29,860 bases of DNA, from contig JBEHYA010000014.1 of the NCBI GenBank assembly GCA_048498415.1, positions 1 to 29,860 on the forward strand, written 5' to 3'. The notes beneath the pieces are model-generated. The model saw nothing but the letters and a program-made list of their open reading frames with translations, did no database searches and was not told the DNA's origin. The position numbers and the translations under genes were made by a program. Within the stretch, counting starts at the first letter, position 1, and every line of letters begins with the position of its first letter. This document shows positions 7,423 through 16,090 of the stretch, piece after piece. This DNA is from JBEHYA01 sp048498415. Its GTDB lineage: Bacteria; Pseudomonadota; Alphaproteobacteria; UBA9219; RGZA01.

Positions 7423-9087
7423 TTAAGCGGCCAGGCTTTGCGGCAGGCGGATGATCAGCTGGGTGCCCTGGTGGAGGACGGAACGGAGCTCGCAGCTGCC
7501 TCCTAACCGCACCACTTCCTGATAAATGGCCGACATGCCGGCGCCGCGGCCGGACAGCATGCTGACTTCCGTCTTGGTGGAAATATCGTGGGTGAGCAGA
7601 CGCTGGATGACGTGATGGTCGTCATCGTTGCGCCAGTCGCCTTGCGGCATGATATCGCTGAGGCGTTCGCGCACGCGTTCGGGGTCGATGCCGGCGCCGT
7701 CATCCGAAATGGTCATCTCGATCCAGCGGCCATGCGCGTTTTCGGTCGGTGTCACATGAATGGTGACCTGGCCTTCGGGGTCTTTGTTTTTCGCGGTGCG
7801 GGTGATCGGCGCTTCGATACCGTGATCGAGAATATTATGTACGACATGCGTCATGGCCATCAGCAGGTGCTGCATGGGCCGGGATGCCACGCGCAGATTA
7901 TCGCCGGTGAATTTGATGGGTTTGATTTTCTTTTCCAAGCGTTCCGCCACCTGTACCATCTGGCGATCAAGCGTGCCGAGCAGCGCAAACAGCGGCACGG
8001 ACAGGATGGAGCTCTTGTAAGCGGCAATTAAATCGGGCGAGACGCCCTGCTGTTCCAGCAGGCGGCCGAACTGATAGATGGAATCTTCATCGACTTCCAG
8101 GATACCGTGTTTGGAACCCGTTACATCGCCGACAATATCGTGGAGCACGTTCTGGATGCGGCCGAATTCCACCTGCACTTCGGCGCGGCTTTGCTGCAGG
8201 ACTTTATTAAATTCGTCGCGCTGCAGTTCCCTGCTTTCGCGCAGCACCGTTTCAAGGTTGTGCAGTTTTTCGCTTAACGATTCCATGCGGAAGTGCATGG
8301 CCGCGCCCTTGAGGGTATGCACGCGAAGAAATAGATTGGCTTTTTTATCCCCGGCATTGTCGAGCAGATGATCGAGCAGTTCCTTGAGCTCGGCCATGGT
8401 GAGCATGAAATTCTGGCGCTCGGTCATCACGGCGCAGATCATGGCGGCGAATTTGCGCTCTTCATCGGCACGCTTTTGCGCGGCAACTTCTTCGGTGCGG
8501 TCGGTGGCGATCAGCACGATACATTCAAGCTGCTTGTTTTCGTTGTTATAGATGGGGCGATAGCTAAGCGCCACGGTGCGGCCATCGTGGCGGGGTATAT
8601 CGACGGGCAAAAAGCGCGCGCCGTCTTCGAAGCTTAAGACATGGCCGGGGGTAAAAAGCAGTTCCAGCCATTCCTGGAATTCCTGGCGGCCATCGCGCGG
8701 CACGTTCAGGAGCGCGGCAATCGAACGGCCATCGACTTCGTCGGTCTCCAGCAGGGTTAAACAGGCCTGTGAATACACATGGCCGCACACGCCCCTGCGG
8801 TCGAAGGTCAGGAAGCCTTGGCCCAGCGAGTTGATGAGCACATCGGTGAGGCGCGCCTGATCGAGCACGAATTTGTGCGCGATATAATTCATGGCATAGA
8901 GCGTGATGATACCGACCAGCGAGACCAGCACGACAAAGCCCGCCACTTCCGGCGAATGAATGGCATCAAGAAGGCCAAAGACCGGCAGCAGCATGCCCGC
9001 CAGAAGCACAATCGCGATCAGCGCCAGGCCGAGCAGGCTGGTGTGGATGACCTCGACTTGTTTGACAATCTGATCCTTGCTGATCAT
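7423..9087 (-). CDS. Membrane-bound PAS-HPt-ATPase kinase, CheA-like without CheW domain
   Basis: Predicted inner-membrane histidine kinase of 554 residues. In order: hydrophobic segments at about 18-40 and 49-70; a PAS-like region at about 78-196; an HPt domain at about 215-325 with phospho-acceptor His257 in RVHTLKGAA, the CheA-type motif; and a CheA-like ATPase with N box HVVHNILDHGIEAP (414-427), G1 DDGAGID (462-468) and G2 GRGAGM (513-518). The protein stops just after GTQLIIRLP, where CheA would continue into its roughly 150-residue CheW-like P5 domain, so coupling to receptor arrays is not expected. It is the last gene of a three-gene operon, 9 bp after the CheX gene. The likely partner is the CheY-like receiver upstream. 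The signal is unknown and may be sensed by the PAS or membrane part. Confidence 0.88.
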   Translation of the reverse strand: MISKDQIVKQVEVIHTSLLGLALIAIVLLAGMLLPVFGLLDAIHSPEVAGFVVLVSLVGIITLYAMNYIAHKFVLDQARLTDVLINSLGQGFLTFDRRGVCGHVYSQACLTLLETDEVDGRSIAALLNVPRDGRQEFQEWLELLFTPGHVLSFEDGARFLPVDIPRHDGRTVALSYRPIYNNENKQLECIVLIATDRTEEVAAQKRADEERKFAAMICAVMTERQNFMLTMAELKELLDHLLDNAGDKKANLFLRVHTLKGAAMHFRMESLSEKLHNLETVLRESRELQRDEFNKVLQQSRAEVQVEFGRIQNVLHDIVGDVTGSKHGILEVDEDSIYQFGRLLEQQGVSPDLIAAYKSSILSVPLFALLGTLDRQMVQVAERLEKKIKPIKFTGDNLRVASRPMQHLLMAMTHVVHNILDHGIEAPITRTAKNKDPEGQVTIHVTPTENAHGRWIEMTISDDGAGIDPERVRERLSDIMPQGDWRNDDDHHVIQRLLTHDISTKTEVSMLSGRGAGMSAIYQEVVRLGGSCELRSVLHQGTQLIIRLPQSLAA

Positions 9088-9096
9088 CGCGGATCC

Positions 9097-9603
9097 CTAC
9101 GCCACCGGCTGGGTGTGGATGGCAAGATGGATCTGGAAACCGCCGCCCTGAATGCTGAAGGGAATAAGCACGTAAGGGCCCTGATGCAGATGGCTGATGA
9201 AATGGCCCGAGCCGGTAACCACGCTGGGAATGCCGAAGCGAACCTGATGGCCCGTGGCATTCAGATCAGTTTTCAGCTGGCCAAAAATCATGTTGGTGAG
9301 TTCGCCCACGGCATCGGCAATAACCGGCGTGGTGATCTCGATATTATCGCCCAGCACCACGGGGATAAGCTTTTTCATGGCTTCCATGTGGAAGCAGGCG
9401 GTAAATGTGCCTTCCAGCTTGTCCTGCACAATACCGACAATGCCGGTGACGTCGCCGGAGAGATTGGCGCCGCCTTCCCCGAATTCAGGACTGCCGGCAA
9501 CGACTTTGACGCCGAAGGTTTGTTCCAGCGCCGCGGTAACCGCTTTGGTAATGGGCCCGACGAGCTGATCGCCGACGGATGCGGAGAGATGTTTACTGGC
9601 CAT
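9097..9603 (-). CDS. CheX-family phosphatase of CheY-type receivers
   Basis: 168 residues with the CheC/CheX fold signature. The helix DAVGELTNMIFGQLKT carries the active-site pair Glu101 and Asn104 of the E-X2-N motif used to dephosphorylate CheY-P. The beta strands GIPSVVTGSG and YVLIPFSI follow, as in CheX. Only one such motif is present, which favours CheX over CheC. Cytoplasmic; its likely substrate is the receiver 6 bp upstream. ATG 9601-9603. It makes the three-gene operon a complete phosphorylate/dephosphorylate module. Confidence 0.85.
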   Translation of the reverse strand: MASKHLSASVGDQLVGPITKAVTAALEQTFGVKVVAGSPEFGEGGANLSGDVTGIVGIVQDKLEGTFTACFHMEAMKKLIPVVLGDNIEITTPVIADAVGELTNMIFGQLKTDLNATGHQVRFGIPSVVTGSGHFISHLHQGPYVLIPFSIQGGGFQIHLAIHTQPVA

Positions 9604-9609
9604 GGTTGC

Positions 9610-10035
9610 TTAAACCTTGCCCGACTGGCGGTTATTCAACCAGTCGATCAGTTCGCGCACTTTTTTATTGAGGTCGACCGGCGAGATGGGTTTCAGCACA
9701 TAGGATGTCGCGCCCAGTTTGATGGCTTTCATGATATTGGATTTTTCGGATTCGGCCGTGAACATCACGATCGCCGCATTCTGATAAGCGGGTTTGGCGC
9801 GGGCGTAGTTCAACACATCGATGCCCGACAGGCCCGGCATGTTCCAATCGAGGAAGACTAAATTATAGGGTGTATTGGCCGTGAGGGCGGCGCCCAGCAT
9901 GTCGATGGCTTCATTGCCGGAGCCGGCCATATCGATGTTGGCCATGCCAGCATCGATCAGCGTGCGGCGCACGAACTGGCGGATAAGGAAATGATCGTCC
10001 GCGATGAGAACGCGTAGGTTGGCCACATTGATCAA
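9610..10035 (-). CDS. Single-domain CheY-like response regulator (TTG start)
   Basis: Stand-alone receiver of 141 residues without an output domain. The phosphorylation site is intact: acidic pair Asp13-Asp14, phospho-acceptor Asp63 in FLDWNMPG, Thr93 in MFTAES, and Lys115 in VLKPIS. The start is TTG at 10033-10035, chosen because GGAGG lies 5 nt upstream; an in-frame GTG three codons later would be 14 nt from it. First gene of the operon with the CheX phosphatase and the CheA-like kinase. The output is unknown: it could bind a flagellar motor or another protein partner, or pass phosphate onward. Confidence 0.93.
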   Translation of the reverse strand: MINVANLRVLIADDHFLIRQFVRRTLIDAGMANIDMAGSGNEAIDMLGAALTANTPYNLVFLDWNMPGLSGIDVLNYARAKPAYQNAAIVMFTAESEKSNIMKAIKLGATSYVLKPISPVDLNKKVRELIDWLNNRQSGKV

Positions 10036-10236
10036 GGGAGCCTCCGGACGGCGAGTCTTTTAATGCGAATGGTTGAGTGGATGAAAAGCTATGCCATGAA
10101 AGCATTGATGGCCGGTTAAAACGGCCGTTGAGGCGGCGCGATTACCAGGATGTTAACGCGCCTTTACGCCGCCACGCCGCCTATGGCACGCTAGGGGCCC
10201 GATCCTTCCTGAAGCAAAACATTTTCGGAAAAAACG
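10036..10236. promoter_or_regulatory. Divergent intergenic region between receiver gene and MFS gene
   Basis: These 201 bp must hold the promoters of both the signalling operon (minus) and the transporter (plus). A short stem GGCCG/CGGCC with an A/T loop lies near 10110-10126. No convincing -35/-10 pair at 16-18 bp spacing could be picked on either strand, so regulation may use another sigma factor or an activator. GGAGG near 10040 is the receiver's Shine-Dalgarno. Confidence 0.45.
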
Positions 10237-11481
10237 ATGTCCGGTCTTTTAGATAAGTTGCGCGCGCCCATCACGCTGCTTTTGTTCGTGGCCACGCTGG
10301 GTTATTTCGTCGACGTTTATGATATCTGGGTGTTTGCGGGCACGCGCGTGGCCAGCCTGAAAGATATCGGCGTGCCTTCGGAAAAAATTTTTGATACCGG
10401 CGTAATGCTTTTAAACGCGCAGATGATCGGCATGCTGCTGGGCGGCATTAGTCTGGGCGTAGCGGGCGACAAGCTGGGCCGCACGCGCGTGATGTTTATC
10501 TCCATTCTCACTTACTCGCTGGCTACATTGGCGAATGCGTTCATCAACGATGTGAACAGCTATGTGGTACTGCGCTTTATTTCAGGGTTTGGATTGGCGG
10601 GCGAGCTGGGGCTGGGCGCCACTTTAATATGCGAAAGCCTGCCGAAGGATAAACGCGGGATTGGCGCGGGGCTTATGGTCTCATTGGGCATTACCGGCGC
10701 GCTGGCGGCGGGCGCCTGCGCGCAGCTGTTCCCGTGGCGGGTGTGCTATGGGATTGGCGGCGTGCTGGGGCTGATTTTGCTGGTCTTCCGCTTTTCGCTG
10801 CGGGAATCCGAAATTTTCCGCAATCAGGAAAAGAAAACCGAACGCGGCAATGTGTTGATGCTTTTTTCCACGCGCGAACGCGCGCTGCGGTTTTTATGCT
10901 GCCTGATGCTGGGGCTGCCCACATGGTTTGTGTATGGCATTCTGGTGACCTTCTCCAACGAGATTATGCCCGCCCTTGGCATTGCGGCGGTGGCGACGCC
11001 CATTCTGATGGTCTATTGCAACATTGCGCTGCCCCTTGGCGATATGGCGAGCATTCTGATTTCCCAGAAGTTAAAGAGCCGCAAGAAGGTGTATGTGGGT
11101 TTTATTGCGTTTGCCACGCTGGCCACCCTCGCCCTGTTCTTCCTGCCGCGGCCCTTGGACCAGAACGCAGTGATCGCGCTTTATTTCTGCATGTCGTTCG
11201 GCATTGGCGCGTGGGTCTTGATGACGATGATCGCCACCGAAGCCTTCGGCACCAATTTGCGCGCGACGGTTGCCAGTTCCGTGCCCAATTTCGCGCGCGC
11301 CAGCGTGGTGCCGCTGACCTTAAGTTTAAGTTTGCTGAAAAGCGCCATGCCGCTGGATAACGCCGTGCTTATTTTGGGACTGCTAAGTTTTGCGCTGCCG
11401 GTGCTGGCCTTAAGCCGCTTGCCGGAAACGTTTGACCGGTCGATGGATTATAGCGAAGCGAACGAACCCGGCCGGGGATAA
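10237..11481 (+). CDS. Major facilitator superfamily transporter
   Basis: 414 residues, strongly hydrophobic, with about 12 predicted membrane helices. TM1 contains the acidic residues Asp26 and Asp29 (YFVDVYDIW), and the loop after TM2 has the MFS motif A as GDKLGRTR (77-84). A charged central loop around 190-205 divides the two halves. The pattern resembles the metabolite:proton symporter/sugar-porter side of the superfamily; the substrate is not predictable. It is the only gene between rsmE and nadB on the plus strand and is convergent with the small gene after adk (12 bp between stops). Only a weak GGA precedes the ATG at 10237. Confidence 0.88.
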   Translation: MSGLLDKLRAPITLLLFVATLGYFVDVYDIWVFAGTRVASLKDIGVPSEKIFDTGVMLLNAQMIGMLLGGISLGVAGDKLGRTRVMFISILTYSLATLANAFINDVNSYVVLRFISGFGLAGELGLGATLICESLPKDKRGIGAGLMVSLGITGALAAGACAQLFPWRVCYGIGGVLGLILLVFRFSLRESEIFRNQEKKTERGNVLMLFSTRERALRFLCCLMLGLPTWFVYGILVTFSNEIMPALGIAAVATPILMVYCNIALPLGDMASILISQKLKSRKKVYVGFIAFATLATLALFFLPRPLDQNAVIALYFCMSFGIGAWVLMTMIATEAFGTNLRATVASSVPNFARASVVPLTLSLSLLKSAMPLDNAVLILGLLSFALPVLALSRLPETFDRSMDYSEANEPGRG

Positions 11482-11493
11482 GATCGCGGCGCG

Positions 11494-11724
11494 TTATTTA
11501 TGCGCCATGGCCAGCAGGTGCTGTTTGTACTGGCGCACGATAAAATCGATCTGCTGAAGTACTTCCGGCGCAATCACCTGCTTGGTCGCGCTTTTCTGCA
11601 CGAAGGTGGCAAGCGCCGTACGTTCATCGGGTTCCAGCGGATAGGTGCGGCGTTCATGGTTTTCCAGAATGCGGCGGGAGAGCGTGATCAGCTCGGGCGT
11701 CGGCATTATGGGAGGCGTATTCAT
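11494..11724 (-). CDS. Small protein of unknown function downstream of adk
   Basis: 76 residues, soluble, mostly predicted helical and rich in charged residues, with no cysteine and no signal peptide. It follows adk by 10 bp on the same strand, so it probably shares that transcript. The Shine-Dalgarno before ATG 11722-11724 is weak, and a second in-frame ATG six codons later has none. No family was recognised. Codon use looks like that of its neighbours. Its stop faces the MFS stop across 12 bp. Confidence 0.6.
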   Translation of the reverse strand: MNTPPIMPTPELITLSRRILENHERRTYPLEPDERTALATFVQKSATKQVIAPEVLQQIDFIVRQYKQHLLAMAHK

Positions 11725-11734
11725 CGGCCGCGGC

Positions 11735-12397
11735 TCACTTCAATTGCAGGACGGACTCGATTTCTTTTTCGACCGTCTGCATATCGGCCATGCCGTTCAC
11801 ATGCTTCAGAATGCCCTGCTTTTCGTAATAGGGCAAAATCGGCGCGGTCTGGGCGTAATAGGCCTCTAATCGCGTTTTCATCGTCTCGGCATTATCATCC
11901 GCGCGGCGGGTGAATTCCTTGTTGCCGCATTTATCGCACACACCGTTCACCTTGGTGGGCTTGAAAGCATCGTGATAGCCCTCGCCGCACTTTGCGCAGG
12001 TATAACGGCCAGAGACGCGCGCGACCAGCGCGGCATCATCGACTTTCATTTCCACGACGGCGCGGAGCTTTAGGCCGTTGCTTTCCAGCATGGCATCAAG
12101 CGCGCGGGCCTGCGGCACGGTGCGCGGGAAACCATCAAGGATGAAACCTTTCTGCGCTTCCGGCTTTTTGATCCATTCGGCGATCATGCGGATGATGAGG
12201 TCATCGGGCACCAGCTTGCCGGCATCCATATAGCTCTTGGCTTCGCGGCCCAGCGACGTACCGGCTTTGACGGCGGCGCGGAGCAGATCACCGGTGGAGA
12301 GCTGGGTGAGACCCCACTTCTCTTCCAACAGGCGGGCTTGCGTGCCCTTGCCGGCGCCGGGGGGACCGAGAAGGATGATCGGCTGAGCTGCGGCCAT
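11735..12397 (-). CDS. adk: Adenylate kinase (long, zinc-type LID)
   Basis: Converts ATP + AMP to 2 ADP in the cytoplasm. 220 residues with the P-loop GPPGAGKGT near the N-terminus, the AMP-binding LSTGDLLRAA and GFILDGFPRT. The LID domain carries four cysteines in two CxxC pairs (CAKC and CDKC), as in zinc-binding long forms. ATG 12395-12397 begins 2 bp after the secY stop, with AAGGGA in the secY 3' end as Shine-Dalgarno. secY-adk is the usual alphaproteobacterial order; here rpsM does not follow directly. Confidence 0.98.
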   Translation of the reverse strand: MAAAQPIILLGPPGAGKGTQARLLEEKWGLTQLSTGDLLRAAVKAGTSLGREAKSYMDAGKLVPDDLIIRMIAEWIKKPEAQKGFILDGFPRTVPQARALDAMLESNGLKLRAVVEMKVDDAALVARVSGRYTCAKCGEGYHDAFKPTKVNGVCDKCGNKEFTRRADDNAETMKTRLEAYYAQTAPILPYYEKQGILKHVNGMADMQTVEKEIESVLQLK

Positions 12398-12399
12398 GG

Positions 12400-13749
<1,350 letters not shown>

Positions 13750-13838
13750 TGGGAAAGCCTTATGGAGTGGGATTATTAAGGATAGGTGATTGAGATTAGG
13801 GATAAAAACCGGAAAGGCAAGAAAAAGAGCCATGAATT

Positions 13839-13931
13839 GTCATGCCCGCGAAGGCGGGCATCCACGGCAGGCCACCCGACGAAGGCTTTGTTTAATGACC
13901 TATCGTGGATCCCCGCCTTCGCGGGGATGAC
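13839..13931. repeat. REP-like inverted repeat between rplO and secY
   Basis: Arms 13839-13866 and 13904-13931 (28 nt each) are reverse complements at 26 of 28 positions, with a 37-nt centre. Each arm is itself a hairpin (GCCCGC-GAAG-GCGGGC and CCCCGC-CTTC-GCGGGG). The two differences between arms fall at paired positions, so each small hairpin stays intact. The core 'cccgcgaaggcggg' is the common type of bacterial extragenic palindrome known from many proteobacterial genomes. Confidence 0.88.
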
Positions 13932-13977
13932 GCGTAGTGCATTTATAGAAATTATGGCGAAAACTTACGCGCTAAAA

Positions 13978-14493
13978 TCAGGCTTTCTGGCGGTCGGCTT
14001 TCTTGGCCATTTTGCGCGGGCCCTTTTGCGGCGCAACATAGGTGGTGGTCACCTTGCCGCCCGCTTTTTCCACCGCCGCAACGGCGGAAGGCGAAGCCTG
14101 CGTAATCGTGAGATTGATCTTGGCGGAGAGTGTGCCCTTGCCGAGCAGCTTGACGCCATCGCGGCCACGGCTGCACACGCGGGCATCGGTCAGCATCTTT
14201 TCAGTAATATCCGCGCCCTTGGCGATACGGCCGGCATCGATCGCGGCCTGCAGCACACCCAGATTGATCACAGTGAAGTCAGCGGCGAAAATGTTGTTGA
14301 AGCCGCGCTTCGGCATGCGGCGGATCATCGGCATCTGACCGCCTTCGAAGTTCTTCAGGCGAACGCCGGTGCGGGCCTTCTGGCCTTTGACGCCACGGCC
14401 GCCGGTCTTGCCTTTGCCCGAGCCAATGCCGCGGCCAATGATCATGCGCTTCTTGCGGGCGCCTTCGTTATCGCGGATTTCATTCAGTTTCAT
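13978..14493 (-). CDS. rplO: 50S ribosomal protein L15
   Basis: Large-subunit assembly protein. 171 residues from ATG 14491-14493 (MKLNEIRDNEGARKK), with GGAGAG 4 nt upstream; a TTG five codons earlier is part of that Shine-Dalgarno region and was rejected. The Gly-rich core (RGIGSGKGKTGGRGVKGQKAR) is visible in the N-terminal half, and a basic tail extends the C-terminus. It follows rpsE by 32 bp with no rpmD between. Confidence 0.98.
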   Translation of the reverse strand: MKLNEIRDNEGARKKRMIIGRGIGSGKGKTGGRGVKGQKARTGVRLKNFEGGQMPMIRRMPKRGFNNIFAADFTVINLGVLQAAIDAGRIAKGADITEKMLTDARVCSRGRDGVKLLGKGTLSAKINLTITQASPSAVAAVEKAGGKVTTTYVAPQKGPRKMAKKADRQKA

Positions 14494-14525
14494 TTTTCTC
14501 TCCAACAACCGGTTTTAATGCCGGC

Positions 14526-15128
14526 TTATTCCTTGCTTTCATCCTTGGCTTCCGAACCTTCGTTCTCGGCCTTGGCGTATTCTTTCTGCTTGCCGACAAT
14601 GTCGGTGACTTTCTTGTTGCGGCGGTTGGCAACCTGACGCGGGCTCATGGTATCGTTGAGCGCGGCAAGCGTTGCGCGGATCATGTTATGCGGGTTGGAA
14701 CTGCCCACCGACTTGGAAATGATGTCCTGGATGCCAAGGGCTTCAAACAGCGCGCGCATCGGGCCGCCCGAGATGATGCCGGTACCGGGAGGGGCCGCGC
14801 GCAGCACGACTTTACCCGAACCAAAATGGCCACGCACATCGTGGTGAATGGTGCGGCCTTCGCGCAGCGGAATGCGAACCATTTTACGCTTGGCGTATTC
14901 GGTTGCTTTCTTCACGGCATCAGGCACTTCGCGCGCCTTGCCGGTGCCGAAGCCCACGCGGCCTTTCTGATCGCCCACGATCACGATGGCGGCAAAGCCA
15001 AAGCGCTTACCGCCCTTGACCACCTTGGCCACGCGGTTCACGGCAACCAGCTTTTCGACAAACGGATTTTCTTCCGCGTCGGCGCCACGGTTTTTGTTTT
15101 CTTCTTCTTTCTTCTTGGGACGAGCCAT
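14526..15128 (-). CDS. rpsE: 30S ribosomal protein S5
   Basis: Small-subunit protein near the decoding centre and the mRNA entrance. 200 residues; the core runs from KLVAVNRVAKVVKGGKR to VADRRNKK-like VANRRNKKV. It has a polar N-terminal extension of about 22 residues and an acidic C-terminal tail (GSEAKDESKE), longer than the roughly 167 of E. coli. Located between rplR (24 bp) and rplO (32 bp). Confidence 0.98.
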   Translation of the reverse strand: MARPKKKEEENKNRGADAEENPFVEKLVAVNRVAKVVKGGKRFGFAAIVIVGDQKGRVGFGTGKAREVPDAVKKATEYAKRKMVRIPLREGRTIHHDVRGHFGSGKVVLRAAPPGTGIISGGPMRALFEALGIQDIISKSVGSSNPHNMIRATLAALNDTMSPRQVANRRNKKVTDIVGKQKEYAKAENEGSEAKDESKE

Positions 15129-15152
15129 CGCTACGTTTTCCTTGTTTTAGAA

Positions 15153-15521
15153 TTAGAACGAAAGGCCGCCTTCACGCGCGCCTTCGGCCAGCGCTTTCAC
15201 GCGGCCATGATAGAGATAACCGGCGCGATCAAACGCCACTTCCTTGACGCCGGCGGCAACCGCACGCTTGGCGACCAGTTTGCCCACGTTCGTCGCGGCT
15301 TCCTTGTTCGAGGTCGACTTGGCGGCGCGCAGATCCTTATCCAGCGTGGAGGCCTGAGCCACCGTCACGCCCTTGGCATCGTCGATGACCTGGGCATAGA
15401 TGTGCTGGCCGGAGCGGTGAATGGACAGGCGCAGGCGGCCCTTGCCCGTTTCGGCCTGGCGGCGGAGGCGGGTACGCACGCGTTGTTTGCGGCGGGTGAA
15501 TTTGTTTCTGTTCGTTAGCAT
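15153..15521 (-). CDS. rplR: 50S ribosomal protein L18
   Basis: 5S rRNA-binding protein of the central protuberance. 122 residues, the usual length, with RLRRQAETGKGRLRLSIHRS near the start and a conserved VAFDRAGYLYHGRVKALAEG C-terminus. It follows rplF by 9 bp. Confidence 0.98.
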   Translation of the reverse strand: MLTNRNKFTRRKQRVRTRLRRQAETGKGRLRLSIHRSGQHIYAQVIDDAKGVTVAQASTLDKDLRAAKSTSNKEAATNVGKLVAKRAVAAGVKEVAFDRAGYLYHGRVKALAEGAREGGLSF

Positions 15522-15530
15522 GTCTGCACC

Positions 15531-16064
15531 TTACTTCTTCTTGCCTTCCTTACGGCGGATGACTTCATCGGAATAACGGATGCCTTTGCCTTTATAGGGC
15601 TCCGGCTTCTTGAATTCGCGGATTTCGGCGGCGATCTGGCCCACGCGCTGGCGGTCAACGCCGGTCACGGAGACTTGCGTCGGCTTTTCGGCCTTGATGG
15701 TGATGCCTTCCGGGATGGGGAAGCGCACATCATGGCTGAAGCCGAGGTTGAGCACCAATTCTTTGCCCTGCACGGCGGCCTTGAAACCAACGCCTTCGAT
15801 TTCCAGCACTTTACGGAAACCTTCGGACACGCCCTTGGCCATGTTGGCAAGCAGGTTGCGCGAGGTGGCCCAGATCATGCGGGCGCGGCGCGATTCATTG
15901 CGGGGGGCGAGCACGATCTTGCCATCCACCATCTTCACGTCGACGTCGCCATCAACCACATAGGTGTTGCTGCCCAGCTTGCCTTTTAAAGCAACCTGCT
16001 GGCCTTTGATTTCGGCGGTCACGCCGGCCGGCATCACTACCGGTTTTTGTCCAACTCTCGACAT
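15531..16064 (-). CDS. rplF: 50S ribosomal protein L6
   Basis: Large-subunit protein at the factor-binding stalk base. 177 residues, normal length, beginning MSRVGQKPVVMPAGV. The C-terminal signature PEPYKGKGIRYSDEVIRRKE is complete. It lies 26 bp after rpsH. Confidence 0.98.
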   Translation of the reverse strand: MSRVGQKPVVMPAGVTAEIKGQQVALKGKLGSNTYVVDGDVDVKMVDGKIVLAPRNESRRARMIWATSRNLLANMAKGVSEGFRKVLEIEGVGFKAAVQGKELVLNLGFSHDVRFPIPEGITIKAEKPTQVSVTGVDRQRVGQIAAEIREFKKPEPYKGKGIRYSDEVIRRKEGKKK

Positions 16065-16090
16065 CTTACTTCCCCTAGATCAAACCCTTC

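Noticed and set aside
8779..9861. Plus-strand open frame of 360 codons across the kinase, CheX and receiver genes
   Set aside because: It is antisense to three genes with clear catalytic motifs and has no family features of its own.
10036..10236. Sigma28-type flagellar promoter for the chemotaxis-like operon
   Set aside because: TAAA occurs near 10063-10070 on the minus strand, but no GCCGATAA-like partner lies at the right distance.
11489..11507. Small stem at the convergent ends of the MFS gene and the 76-residue gene as a two-way terminator
   Set aside because: Stem is only about 5 bp, overlaps the coding end of the small gene, and has no T-run on either side.
13839..13931. CRISPR array
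   Set aside because: Only two inverted, not direct, repeat units are present, with no further copies or spacers.
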